Origin: Leeuwenhoekiella polynyae
GTDB taxonomy: Bacteria > Bacteroidota > Bacteroidia > Flavobacteriales > Flavobacteriaceae
Length of the DNA stretch: 49,829 nucleotides
Assembly (NCBI RefSeq): GCF_004104075.1
Contig: NZ_QOVK01000026.1
Coordinates: forward strand, 1 to 49,829
Direction of reading: 5' to 3'
Shown: positions 9,435-17,944 of the stretch, piece by piece
How positions within the stretch are numbered: position 1 is the stretch's first letter
How the letters are laid out: every line of letters begins with the position of its first letter
Notes under the pieces: generated by a model
What the model saw: only the letters and a program-made list of their open reading frames with translations
Told to the model about the DNA's origin: nothing
The model's database searches: none
Made by a program: the position numbers and the translations under genes

Positions 9435-10700
9435 TTGAGCGACTTAAAAACAACATTTTTTCCGGACTTAGAAAATGTAAAAAAGGCTGCAAAAACCTTA
9501 GAGGGAGTTGCAGCCTTAACTCCTTTATTGCCAAGTTTGAATTATTCACGCAAGTTTGAAGCTAATATAATGCTGAAGCGTGAAGATCTACAACAGGTGC
9601 GGTCTTACAAAATACGCGGAGCCTTTAATAAAATAAATTCGTTAACAGAAGCGGAACGTGCTAAGGGTATTGTTTGCGCCAGTGCAGGAAATCATGCACA
9701 GGGCGTGGCATTTGCATGTGCAAAATTGAAAATTAACGGAACTATTTTTATGCCGGCTCCCACACCTAAGCAGAAGATAGAACAGGTTGAGATGTTTGGA
9801 GGAGATTTTGTAACTATTCAACTTACAGGGGATACCTTTGATGATGCCTATAAAGCTTCTAAAATAGAATGTGATGCGCTAGGTAAAATCTTTGTACACC
9901 CTTTTGATGATGAAAAAATAATTGAAGGTCAGGCGACTGTAGGGCTTGAGATTATAGAGCAATCGACATCGGATATTGACTATGTCTTTGTTCCGGTAGG
10001 CGGGGGCGGACTCGCATCAGGCTTGAGCACGGTTTTTCATTTATTATCGCCCAATACCAAGGTTATTGGTGTAGAACCCGAAGGAGCGCCTTCGATGAGC
10101 ACTTCTATATTTAATAAAGAGAATACGACCTTATCTCTTATTGAAAAGTTTGTAGATGGAGCAGCAGTTCAACGTGTAGGAGAACGCACTTTTGCTATTT
10201 GTAAAGAGTATCTTGAGCAAATGGTAACCGTTCCTGAGGGAAAAGTGTGTCAAACCATTTTGGATTTGTATAATAAAGAAGCGATTGTAGTAGAACCTGC
10301 CGGTGCTTTGACCTTATCGGTTTTAGATCAGTTTGCAGAGGAGATTAAGGGAAAAAATGTAGTTTGTATCGTGAGCGGCAGCAATAACGATATTACCCGT
10401 ACTGCAGAAATCAAAGAGCGTGCGTTACTGTATCACGGTTTAAAACACTATTTCATTATAAGATTCCCACAGCGTGCTGGTGCTTTGCGTGAATTTTTAA
10501 ATGAGATATTAGGACCTGAAGATGACATTACTTTTTTTGAATACAAAAAGAAAACGTCTCGAGAGGATGGTCCTGCAGTGGTAGGAATCGAACTTAAAGA
10601 TCGTTCTGATCTTAAGCCTTTAATAGCACGTATGAAGAGTCGTAAATTCTTTGGAGAATATCTGAACGATAAGCCAGACTTGTTCGAATTCCTGATTTAA
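9435..10700 (+). CDS. ilvA: Threonine dehydratase (biosynthetic)
   Basis: A 421-residue pyridoxal-phosphate enzyme that converts threonine to 2-ketobutyrate, the first committed step to isoleucine. PLP binds Lys59 in RSYKIRGAFN, and the glycine-rich phosphate loop is PVGGGGLASG. The C-terminal ~85 residues (after about 335; FIIRFPQRAGALREFLNEIL) are one ACT-like regulatory domain, against two in the ~514-residue E. coli enzyme. The start is TTG at 9435; no ATG lies suitably close to the conserved N-terminus. Confidence 0.93.
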   Translation: MSDLKTTFFPDLENVKKAAKTLEGVAALTPLLPSLNYSRKFEANIMLKREDLQQVRSYKIRGAFNKINSLTEAERAKGIVCASAGNHAQGVAFACAKLKINGTIFMPAPTPKQKIEQVEMFGGDFVTIQLTGDTFDDAYKASKIECDALGKIFVHPFDDEKIIEGQATVGLEIIEQSTSDIDYVFVPVGGGGLASGLSTVFHLLSPNTKVIGVEPEGAPSMSTSIFNKENTTLSLIEKFVDGAAVQRVGERTFAICKEYLEQMVTVPEGKVCQTILDLYNKEAIVVEPAGALTLSVLDQFAEEIKGKNVVCIVSGSNNDITRTAEIKERALLYHGLKHYFIIRFPQRAGALREFLNEILGPEDDITFFEYKKKTSREDGPAVVGIELKDRSDLKPLIARMKSRKFFGEYLNDKPDLFEFLI

Positions 10701-10781
10701 TAATCTCTTAATCTGAAATTTGATAAATTAGAGGATATGTTTTTACAAATTCTTAATTAATGTGTAAAGTTAACCAACCAA

Positions 10782-12377
10782 ATGAAACAATTAACTTCAG
10801 AAATACCAAACGAGTTTAGCGTAGAACCTATTGAACAGCGTAATTATCTAATTAACGGAAAGCTGTTTAGCTGGAAGGGGGAAACGGCAGATGTTTTTTC
10901 AAGCATTCATACCGATGTTGATGGCGAGCGCAAACCCACCCGTTTGGGGTCTATTCCCAGCTTAGGTGAGGAAGAAGCTGTCGCTGCGGTAGATGCTGCG
11001 CATCAGGCGTATGACCGCGGTCAAGGACTTTGGCCAACTATGAAAGTAGCGGATCGCATCAAGTGTATGCAGACTTTTGTCGCCAAAATGAAAGAAAAGC
11101 GGGAGCTTATTGTAAAACTCCTGATGTGGGAAATAGGAAAGAATCATCCTGATTCTCAGAAAGAATTTGACCGAACAGTAGAGTATATTCTCGATACCAT
11201 TGAAGACTATAAAGAGATGGATCGGGATAGTGCGAAGTTTCACAAACAAGCCGGAATTCACGCGCACATACGCAGAGGGCCATTAGGTGTTGTTTTATGT
11301 TTAGGACCTTACAACTACCCACTAAACGAAACATTCTGTTTATTGATTCCTGCTTTAATTATGGGAAACACAGCCGTTTTTAAACCGGCCAAACATGGTG
11401 TTTTATTAATAACGCCTTTGCTCGAAGCATTTCAGGAAAGTTTTCCTGCAGGAGTTGTAAATATTTTATTCGGTCGCGGTAGAGCAGTAGCTACACCTAT
11501 TATGAAAACCGGTAAAGTAGATGTATTAGCCTTAATCGGTCACAGTTCGTCTGCAAATGCACTGCAGGCGTTGCACCCTAAACAAAATCGTCTGCGCCTC
11601 GTTTTAGGGTTGGAAGCCAAAAATCCGGCGATTATTCTTCCGGATGCCGATTTAGATTTAGCAGTAGCTGAATGTATTGCCGGAACACTTTCGTTTAACG
11701 GGCAGCGTTGTACTGCGCTTAAAGTGATCTACGTACACGAAAACATTGCCGAAACCTTCAACCGTAAATTTGCTGAAGCAGTTGATGCTCTAAAATTTGG
11801 ATTACCCTGGGAAGAAGGTGTAACTCTTACTCCATTGCCTGAGCCTTCAAAACCCGAATACATACAGGGATTGATAGATGATGCAAAGGCTAAAGGAGCC
11901 GAAATTCTTAATGAAAAGGGTGGAGAGCATTCAGAGAATTTTATCTGGCCGGCAGTCTTGTTTCCGGTAAGTAAGGATATGGAAGTATACAAAGAGGAGC
12001 AATTCGGGCCTGTTATTCCAGTGCTTACTTTTAAACATATCGATGAGCCGCTTGATGATATGGCAGCGTCTAATTACGGACAGCAGGTGAGTCTTTTTGG
12101 TAAAGATGTAAAAGCTTTGGCTCCGCTTATTGATACCTTAGTGAATCTGGTATGTCGTGTGAATTTAAACAGTTCGTGTCAGCGTGGTCCTGATGTGTAT
12201 CCGTTCACCGGTCGAAAAGATTCAGCCGTGGGAACATTAAGTGTTCATGATGCCTTGCGTTCCTTTTCAATACGAACGTTTTTAGCTTCTAAAGACAATG
12301 CATACAACAATGCAATACTCAATGAGCTGCTAGATACTAAAAAGTCCAACTTTGTAAGCACCGATTACTTATTGTAA
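10782..12377 (+). CDS. gapN: NADP-dependent non-phosphorylating glyceraldehyde-3-phosphate dehydrogenase
   Basis: A 531-residue aldehyde dehydrogenase resembling Gap[13 protein letters not shown] around 174-185, Glu278 in GLEAKNPAI, catalytic Cys310 in NGQRCTALK, and [10 protein letters not shown]. GapN oxidises glyceraldehyde-3-phosphate directly to 3-phosphoglycerate, yielding NADPH and bypassing one ATP-forming step. It lies 81 bases after ilvA on the same strand with no clear terminator between, so cotranscription is likely. NADPH from this step could serve IlvC here and ArgC/ProC downstream. The substrate is inferred from the Cys-loop and overall similarity. Confidence 0.82.
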   Translation: MKQLTSEIPNEFSVEPIEQRNYLINGKLFSWKGETADVFSSIHTDVDGERKPTRLGSIPSLGEEEAVAAVDAAHQAYDRGQGLWPTMKVADRIKCMQTFVAKMKEKRELIVKLLMWEIGKNHPDSQKEFDRTVEYILDTIEDYKEMDRDSAKFHKQAGIHAHIRRGPLGVVLCLGPYNYPLNETFCLLIPALIMGNTAVFKPAKHGVLLITPLLEAFQESFPAGVVNILFGRGRAVATPIMKTGKVDVLALIGHSSSANALQALHPKQNRLRLVLGLEAKNPAIILPDADLDLAVAECIAGTLSFNGQRCTALKVIYVHENIAETFNRKFAEAVDALKFGLPWEEGVTLTPLPEPSKPEYIQGLIDDAKAKGAEILNEKGGEHSENFIWPAVLFPVSKDMEVYKEEQFGPVIPVLTFKHIDEPLDDMAASNYGQQVSLFGKDVKALAPLIDTLVNLVCRVNLNSSCQRGPDVYPFTGRKDSAVGTLSVHDALRSFSIRTFLASKDNAYNNAILNELLDTKKSNFVSTDYLL

Positions 12378-12458
12378 TCGTTCAGAATTGATATTTTGAT
12401 TAAATAATAATCAGTGATCACCGTAATTTGGACAGAAATCTAAAGAAATCATAAAAAA

Positions 12459-12509
12459 GTAGATTTAGGTGACATTTCCCTGTAAAATGGGACGGTCATT
12501 TAAATCTAC
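12459..12509. terminator. Long hairpin after gapN, upstream of the arg leader
   Basis: Arms gtagatttaggtgac (12459-12473) and gtcatttaaatctac (12495-12509) pair over 15 bp in RNA with two G-U wobbles. An inner tccc/ggga stem closes the tip. The hairpin is preceded by A6 and followed by tttgtatttt, so it may terminate the ilv-gapN transcript. It may instead be part of the arginine leader RNA if that transcript starts near 12437. Confidence 0.5.
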
Positions 12510-12529
12510 TTTGTATTTTAGCTGCACCA

Positions 12530-12664
12530 ATGAAGGGAATTATAAAACATATCATACAATTGAAAGACGCAGCTGAGGCTGGTATTTCATTTTTGTATCC
12601 TGAAACTTCCAGGACTCCAATGATATTAATTCCTGTACGTCGCCATGAGCGCCGCCGCCCCTAG
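12530..12664 (+). CDS. Arginine-operon leader ORF with Arg-rich tail
   Basis: A 44-residue ORF just before the arginine operon; an internal ATG at 12620 gives the 14-residue alternative MILIPVRRHERRRP. Five of its last nine residues are arginine (codons CGT CGC ... CGC CGC CGC), immediately before the TAG. That placement is expected of a leader peptide that senses charged arginyl-tRNA. Downstream I see only a modest hairpin (ggaac 12682-12686 with gttcc 12700-12704) and no strong terminator. Another possible pairing is ctgcacc (12522-12528) with ggtgcag just after the stop codon. Translation and the regulatory role are inference. Confidence 0.55.
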   Translation: MKGIIKHIIQLKDAAEAGISFLYPETSRTPMILIPVRRHERRRP

Positions 12665-12759
12665 TGGGTGCAGTTTTCTTGGGAACTTAGGTGAGTCCGG
12701 TTCCGTCTTCAATTCAAATTATTATTTCACTTTTTTTCTAACTTCCAATTCAACAGAAT

Positions 12760-13425
12760 ATGGAAATTGTTATTGCTAACAAATCCCATGCGGGATATGC
12801 ACAATATATTTGCGACACGATCGCAGAATCAGCTAAAGTACGCGGTACAGGAATCGCCAAGCGTACTCCGGAATACGTCATCACAAAAATGGAAAACGGA
12901 AACGCCGTTATTGCTTTAGACGGTGAGAAGTTCGCCGGTTTTTGCTACATCGAGGCCTGGGGCCACGGTAAATTTGTGGCTAACAGCGGACTTATCGTAC
13001 ATCCTGATTATAGAGGTAGCGGACTGGCCAGACAGATCAAGGAAGCCATTTTTAAACATTCTCGTGAGAAATATCCTGATGCTAAAGTTTTTGGTATCAC
13101 CACAGGTCTTGCCGTAATGAAGATCAATTCAGATCTGGGCTACAGACCGGTAACCTTCTCAGAACTTACCGATGACCCTACCTTCTGGAAAGGCTGTCAA
13201 ACCTGTCGTAATTATGATATCCTACAGCGTACCGAGCAAAAAATGTGCTTGTGTACCGGGATGTTGTACGATCCTGAAAAGGAGGAAAAGAAAAAACGTG
13301 AAGCGGCTAAGTCATCAGGCTCAGAAGCTAAAAAGGAAAAAACTATGAATCCTAAAGCCTTTACCCGTTTGAAGAGTATAAAGGAGCACTTGTTTTTAAA
13401 AAAGGATAAAAAAAAAGACGAATAA
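12760..13425 (+). CDS. GNAT N-acyltransferase, likely N-acyl-glutamate synthase of the arginine pathway
   Basis: The first structural gene of the arginine operon encodes a 221-residue GNAT protein with the acyl-CoA loop HPDYRGSGLARQI (81-93). Its position and the absence of argA or argJ in the operon suggest that it acylates glutamate at the pathway entry. An unusual feature follows the fold: Cys146-x2-Cys149 and Cys163-x-Cys165 in a compact cluster that could bind metal, then a lysine-rich charged tail from about 174. The acyl donor (acetyl- or succinyl-CoA) cannot be read here. Residue 90 of ArgF' points to succinyl. Confidence 0.75.
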   Translation: MEIVIANKSHAGYAQYICDTIAESAKVRGTGIAKRTPEYVITKMENGNAVIALDGEKFAGFCYIEAWGHGKFVANSGLIVHPDYRGSGLARQIKEAIFKHSREKYPDAKVFGITTGLAVMKINSDLGYRPVTFSELTDDPTFWKGCQTCRNYDILQRTEQKMCLCTGMLYDPEKEEKKKREAAKSSGSEAKKEKTMNPKAFTRLKSIKEHLFLKKDKKKDE

Positions 13426-13471
13426 GAACATTACTTTCAGTTAAAAGAGTATTTCAGAATAAATAAGTATA

Positions 13472-14659
13472 ATGAAAAAATTAGTTCTCGCCTACAGTGG
13501 CGGATTAGACACCAGCTATTGCGCAAAATACCTTTCCGTAGAAAAAGGATTTGAAGTTCACGCCGTGAGCATCAATACCGGTGGATTTTCACAGGAAGAA
13601 ATCAGTGATATTGAATCTAAAGCATTAAAAATTGGTGCTAAAACCTATAAAAATATTCAGGCGGTTGACCGCTTTTACGATAAAGTAGTTAAGTATCTGA
13701 TTTTTGGTAATGTTTTGAAGAACAATACCTATCCACTTTCAGTAAGTGCAGAGCGTATTATTCAGGCGGTTGAGATCATCAATTATGCGAAATCTATTGG
13801 TGCCGAATACGTAGCACACGGAAGCACCGGTGCCGGAAACGATCAGGTGCGTTTTGATATGATTTTTCAAACCCTGGCTCCCGAAATTGAAATTATCACG
13901 CCTATTCGCGATTTAAAACTTTCCCGTCAGGAGGAGATCGATTATCTTAAAAGTCATGGTGTAGAGATGTCCTGGGAGAAAGCACAGTATTCGATAAACC
14001 GCGGACTCTGGGGTACTTCTGTAGGAGGAAGCGAGACCTTGACTTCGCACAAAGGCTTACCGGAATCTGCTTTTCCTTCTCAGGTAGAAAAAAGCGAAGC
14101 AGAACCCGTGACCTTAACTTTTGATAAAGGTGAACTTACGGCGGTTAACGGTAAGTCTGGCACTCCGGTTGAAACTATTGAAATGCTTCAAAAACTAGCT
14201 GCTCCATTTGGAATCGGTCGTGATATTCACGTGGGTGATACGATCATTGGAATTAAAGGCCGTGTCGGTTTTGAAGCTGCAGCTCCCGTGATTATTCTAA
14301 AAGCACACCATTTGTTAGAAAAGCATACGCTTACCAAATGGCAAATGCAGCATAAAGAGTATTTGTCTAATTTCTACGGAATGCACCTGCACGAAGGGCA
14401 GTACTTAGATCCCGCAATGCGTAATATAGAGGCATTTTTAACCGACAGTCAGAAAAATGTTTCGGGTGAGGTTTATGTAACTTTACAACCCTATCGTTTT
14501 ACATTAGAAGGAATCAAATCTGATCACGATTTGATGAATGCTTCTTTTGGTGCCTACGGCGAAATGAATAAAGGCTGGACGGCAGATGATGCTAAAGGAT
14601 TCATCAAGATCACGGGGAATCAAAATAAGATTTACAACCACGTAAACGGAAACTCATGA
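13472..14659 (+). CDS. argG: Argininosuccinate synthase
   Basis: A 395-residue ATP-dependent ligase that joins citrulline and aspartate. The PP-loop nucleotide site is AYSGGLDTSYCAKYL (SGGLDTS at 9-15), and the family motif appears as HGSTGAGNDQVRFD. Length is normal for the family. Its last bases overlap the argC start by 4 (ATGA), indicating coupled translation. It makes argininosuccinate for ArgH, the last gene of the operon. Confidence 0.96.
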   Translation: MKKLVLAYSGGLDTSYCAKYLSVEKGFEVHAVSINTGGFSQEEISDIESKALKIGAKTYKNIQAVDRFYDKVVKYLIFGNVLKNNTYPLSVSAERIIQAVEIINYAKSIGAEYVAHGSTGAGNDQVRFDMIFQTLAPEIEIITPIRDLKLSRQEEIDYLKSHGVEMSWEKAQYSINRGLWGTSVGGSETLTSHKGLPESAFPSQVEKSEAEPVTLTFDKGELTAVNGKSGTPVETIEMLQKLAAPFGIGRDIHVGDTIIGIKGRVGFEAAAPVIILKAHHLLEKHTLTKWQMQHKEYLSNFYGMHLHEGQYLDPAMRNIEAFLTDSQKNVSGEVYVTLQPYRFTLEGIKSDHDLMNASFGAYGEMNKGWTADDAKGFIKITGNQNKIYNHVNGNS

Positions 14660-15633
14660 TTAAGGCAGGAATTGTTGGCGGAGCGGGTTATACCGCCGGT
14701 GAATTGATACGGATTTTACTGAATCATAAGTATGTAGATTTAAGTTTTGTTTTCAGTACCTCTAATGCCGGAAACCTGCTGAGCGATGTACATCAGGATT
14801 TGTTGGGCAGTACCGATATTCGATTTGCAGATGCTGTTGATTTTGATGCAGATGTGGTTTTCTTGTGTTTAGGACACGGAAATTCTAAAGCTTTTTTAGA
14901 ACAGAATGTTTTTAACGAAAGCACTATTATTATTGATTTAAGCAATGATTTTCGTTTAAAACCCGACGCGGAATTTCAGGGGCGTGAATTTATTTACGGC
15001 TTACCGGAATTGAATAAAAGTGCGATCAAAGAAGCAGGTTCTATCGCTAATCCGGGGTGTTTTGCCACAGCAATTCAGTTGGCCTTACTTCCGTTAGCCG
15101 ATGCCGGGAAAATTGAGTCAGACGTGCACATCAATGCGGTAACCGGAGCTACGGGCGCAGGAACTTCGCTTTCAGCGACCACGCATTATACCTGGAGAGA
15201 TAATAATTTTTCGTATTACAAGCCCTTTACGCATCAGCATATGGGCGAAATCAATCAGACTGTTGGTCAGTTACAAAGCGGTTTTGAGAAGGAGATTTTC
15301 TTCCTTCCCAACCGGGGTAATTTTTCAAGAGGAATTTTTGCTACGGCGTATACCCAATTTGATGGAGATTTAGAAGCCATCAAAAAAGTCTACTTGGATT
15401 TTTATGCCGATGCTCCATTTACGTTTGTCTCCGCTAAAGACATCCATATGAAACAGGTGGTGAATACCAATAAATGCCTGATTCATTTACACAAACACAA
15501 CAACCAACTGTTGATAACGAGTTGTATTGATAACCTGCTAAAAGGGGCATCGGGTCAGGCAGTAGAAAATATGAACCTGATTTTTGGCCTTGCGCAACCT
15601 GAAGGATTGAATTTAAAAGGAAGTTATTTCTGA
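14656..15633 (+). CDS. argC: N-acyl-gamma-glutamyl-phosphate reductase
   Basis: A 325-residue NADPH-dependent enzyme that reduces the acylglutamyl phosphate made by ArgB to the semialdehyde. The Rossmann motif is GIVGGAGYTAGELIRILLNH near the N-terminus, and the catalytic cysteine is Cys135 in SIANPGCFATA. It overlaps argG by 4 bases. The gap after it carries a REP-like repeat. It works between ArgB and ArgD, on N-acetyl or N-succinyl substrates. Confidence 0.95.
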   Translation: MIKAGIVGGAGYTAGELIRILLNHKYVDLSFVFSTSNAGNLLSDVHQDLLGSTDIRFADAVDFDADVVFLCLGHGNSKAFLEQNVFNESTIIIDLSNDFRLKPDAEFQGREFIYGLPELNKSAIKEAGSIANPGCFATAIQLALLPLADAGKIESDVHINAVTGATGAGTSLSATTHYTWRDNNFSYYKPFTHQHMGEINQTVGQLQSGFEKEIFFLPNRGNFSRGIFATAYTQFDGDLEAIKKVYLDFYADAPFTFVSAKDIHMKQVVNTNKCLIHLHKHNNQLLITSCIDNLLKGASGQAVENMNLIFGLAQPEGLNLKGSYF

Positions 15634-15771
15634 GCCTCCAAAACCCCCAAAGGGCGGAAATGAAAATAATATTTAAAAAATAAATCCAACTCCCCTCTCC
15701 TTTGGAGAGGGGCTGGGGGTGAGGATTAAGAAATTTCCGTCTTCACGGAAATGATAAAGAAGATAATATAG
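15634..15771. repeat. Paired REP-like palindromic element (argC-proC gap)
   Basis: Two inverted halves fill the gap. The left is degenerate (cctccaaaacccccaaaggg, about 15635-15654). The right is a strong hairpin, cccctctcc-ttt-ggagagggg (15692-15712), followed by ctgggggtgagg. The two halves are roughly inverse copies of one another, a BIME-like arrangement. A smaller hairpin, atttccgt-cttc-acggaaat (about 15731-15750), follows. Similar G/C-rich palindromes recur in this operon. Confidence 0.7.
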
Positions 15772-16572
15772 ATGAAAATAGCAATTATAGGTACCGGAAA
15801 CTTAGGACTTTCTATCGCAAAAGGCTTGATCACCAACAATGCAATCACAACGCTCTATATGACCCGTCGTAATCCGGAAGGTATTGAGTCGTATGGGGAG
15901 TATAAGAATGTTTTTGTGACTTCAGATAACGTTGAGGCAGTCAAGAAATCAGACATCATCATTTTTGCGGTACAACCCGCACAGTTGGGAACTATTTTGC
16001 ACGATATCAAAGAGGAGCTGACTGATAAGCATGTGTTGATTTCAACCATTACCGGTTACCAGATCTCACAAATTGAAGACATCGTAGGTGCAGACCAGTT
16101 TATCATCAGAGCGATGCCCAATACAGCCATTGCTGTGGGAGCCTCTATGACCTGTTTGGCGAGTAATGAAAAAGGGATGAAGCGCATCAAAATCGCTGAG
16201 GCCATTTTCAACCGTTTGGGAAACAGTCTGGTAATTCCTGAAAGCCAAATGCAGGCAGCAACGGTTGTTTGCGCAAGTGGTATCGCGTTCTGGATGCGCT
16301 TGATTCGCGCTTCTACACAAGCGGCAATTCAGCTTGGATTTGATGCTAAAGAGGCTCAGGAACTGGCGATGCATACCTGTAATGGTGCTTCAAAGTTGCT
16401 TATCGATTCTGGTAATCATCCCGAAGAAGAGATTGATCGGGTAACCACACCACGAGGTTGTACCATTGAAGGGTTGAACGAAATGGAGCACAAAGGCTTG
16501 AGTTCGTCATTGATTCAGGGAATGGTGGCTTCTTTCAATAAAATTAATGTTATAAAAACAGATCAGAAATAA
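15772..16572 (+). CDS. proC: Pyrroline-5-carboxylate reductase
   Basis: A 266-residue reductase that makes proline from 1-pyrroline-5-carboxylate. The Rossmann loop is IIGTGNLGLSIAKGL (4-18); the C-terminal region retains VTTPRGCTIEGLNEME, the P5C-binding signature. It overlaps argD by 1 base. A proline gene inside an arginine operon makes sense if ornithine or glutamate-semialdehyde chemistry is shared, for example if ArgD also forms glutamate semialdehyde. I saw no proA or proB in the window. Confidence 0.92.
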   Translation: MKIAIIGTGNLGLSIAKGLITNNAITTLYMTRRNPEGIESYGEYKNVFVTSDNVEAVKKSDIIIFAVQPAQLGTILHDIKEELTDKHVLISTITGYQISQIEDIVGADQFIIRAMPNTAIAVGASMTCLASNEKGMKRIKIAEAIFNRLGNSLVIPESQMQAATVVCASGIAFWMRLIRASTQAAIQLGFDAKEAQELAMHTCNGASKLLIDSGNHPEEEIDRVTTPRGCTIEGLNEMEHKGLSSSLIQGMVASFNKINVIKTDQK

Positions 16573-17705
16573 TGAGTTTATTTGATGTTTATCCACTTTA
16601 TGATGTGACTCCCATAAAAGCTCAGGACGTCTGGGTTTATGATGCCACACCTACAAAATATTTAGATTTATACGGAGGTCACGCAGTGATCTCAATAGGT
16701 CACGGGCACCCAAAATACATTGAAAATCTAACCAAGCAGTTGCACGACATCGGCTTTTACAGCAATGCGGTTCATAATCCCTTACAGGAAGCTTTGGGCG
16801 AAAAATTACCGGTTCAGGCAAATTGTCCCGGTTACCAATTATTTATGTGCAGCAGTGGGGCAGAAGCGAATGAGAATGCGCTAAAAATGGCTTCTTTTGT
16901 TACCGGAAGAAAAAAGGTTGTGGCCTTTCATAACAGCTTCCACGGAAGAACTTCTGCAGCAGTTGCCGCGACTGATAATCCTAAAATTGTAGCACCTATC
17001 AACGCACAGCAGGAAGTGGAGTTTTTGCCATTGGGGGATCTGGATGCGCTAGCAGCAGTTTTAGCTAAAGGCGATGTATGTGCTGTGATCGTTGAGTTTA
17101 TTCAGGGTGTAGGTGGTTTAGACATCAGCACTGCTGAATTTTACGAAGGCGTAGATAAGCTCTGTAAAGAGACCGGTACCTGCTTAATCGCAGACGAGGT
17201 ACAGGCCGGTTTTGGACGTACGGGAAAATTTTTCGCGTTTCAGGAATACAATGTAGAACCCGAGCTGATCTCTATGGCTAAGGGTATGGGGAATGGCTTT
17301 CCGGTTGGTGGAATTCTCATTCATCCTTCAATCAAAGCTGAGTACGGGATGCTGGGAACCACTTTTGGTGGAAATCATCTGGCTTGTGCTGCTGCGCTAA
17401 CGGTTCTTGAAGTTTTAGAAGAAGAAAACCTAATGGAGCACGCGTTACGTGTTTCTGATCATTTTAAAGCAAAAACTACTGAAATTCCGCAGATCAAAAA
17501 TGTAAAAGGCCGCGGACTTATGTTGGGCATCGAATTTGACTTTGATACCGCGGCTTTGCGTAAAAAGCTCATTTACGATCAGCATATTTTTACAGGAAGT
17601 GCCAAAAACAAAAACCTGATCCGTATTCTTCCGCCTTTAACGGTGCAGAATGAGCACATCGATCAGTTCTTTGACGCCCTCAAAATGGAATTGGATAAAT
17701 TATAA
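16572..17705 (+). CDS. argD: Acylornithine aminotransferase (class III)
   Basis: A 377-residue PLP enzyme of the class III aminotransferases. Lys237 in SMAKGMGNGFPVGG forms the Schiff base; Asp208-Glu209 in LIADEVQAGFGRTG binds the cofactor ring; SSGAEANENALK binds its phosphate. In this operon it should transaminate N-acetyl- or N-succinyl-glutamate semialdehyde. It is translationally coupled to proC (start at the last base of the proC stop). Ornithine aminotransferase (RocD) is the main alternative; the operon favours the biosynthetic role. Confidence 0.9.
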   Translation: MSLFDVYPLYDVTPIKAQDVWVYDATPTKYLDLYGGHAVISIGHGHPKYIENLTKQLHDIGFYSNAVHNPLQEALGEKLPVQANCPGYQLFMCSSGAEANENALKMASFVTGRKKVVAFHNSFHGRTSAAVAATDNPKIVAPINAQQEVEFLPLGDLDALAAVLAKGDVCAVIVEFIQGVGGLDISTAEFYEGVDKLCKETGTCLIADEVQAGFGRTGKFFAFQEYNVEPELISMAKGMGNGFPVGGILIHPSIKAEYGMLGTTFGGNHLACAAALTVLEVLEEENLMEHALRVSDHFKAKTTEIPQIKNVKGRGLMLGIEFDFDTAALRKKLIYDQHIFTGSAKNKNLIRILPPLTVQNEHIDQFFDALKMELDKL

Positions 17706-17741
17706 ACCCAAGACTCGTTTTTAAAGTACTTATGTTTTTTA

Positions 17742-17805
17742 TGTCAGTCTAAGCCTGTCGAAGACGGTTTCGGTAACGAAGAACTTCGACAAGCTCAGTT
17801 TGACA
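17742..17805. repeat. REP-like palindrome, gtcgaag/cttcgac family
   Basis: Imperfect inverted repeat in the argD-argF' gap. The left arm is tgtcagtctaagcctgtcga ending in ag (17742-17763), and the right arm starts cttcgacaagctcagtttga and ends in ca (17784-17805), with a 20-base centre. This type of repeat is common between genes in Bacteroidota. Its role is unknown, and it may limit or stabilise transcript segments. Confidence 0.7.
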
Positions 17806-17856
17806 AAAAGGAAGCGTATTTACATTAAACGAATTAATAAAAGAAGTAATACTCAA

Positions 17857-17890
17857 GCCCCCTTCTCCGTTGGAAGAAGGGCTGGGGATA
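17857..17890. repeat. Second REP-like hairpin before argF'
   Basis: cccttctcc and ggaagaaggg form a stem with one bulge, followed by ctgggga, matching the G-rich tail of the element at 15692-15724. An open frame that runs through it in phase with argF' from 17870 is unlikely to be translated, so the argF' start was moved to 17945. Confidence 0.65.
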
Positions 17891-17944
17891 CGGACAAAGC
17901 AGAGATTTCGGCTGCTAAATATAAACTTTGACAGGAATCAACTA

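Noticed and set aside
12484-12500. The gggacggtca stretch as a remnant of the IS end seen at 49711
   Set aside because: Only about seven bases match the inverted repeat, and the stretch is explained by the 12459-12509 hairpin.
17870-17944. An N-terminal extension of argF' by 25 residues
   Set aside because: These codons run through a REP-like palindrome and the residues have no counterpart in the family; the ATG at 17945 gives the normal start.
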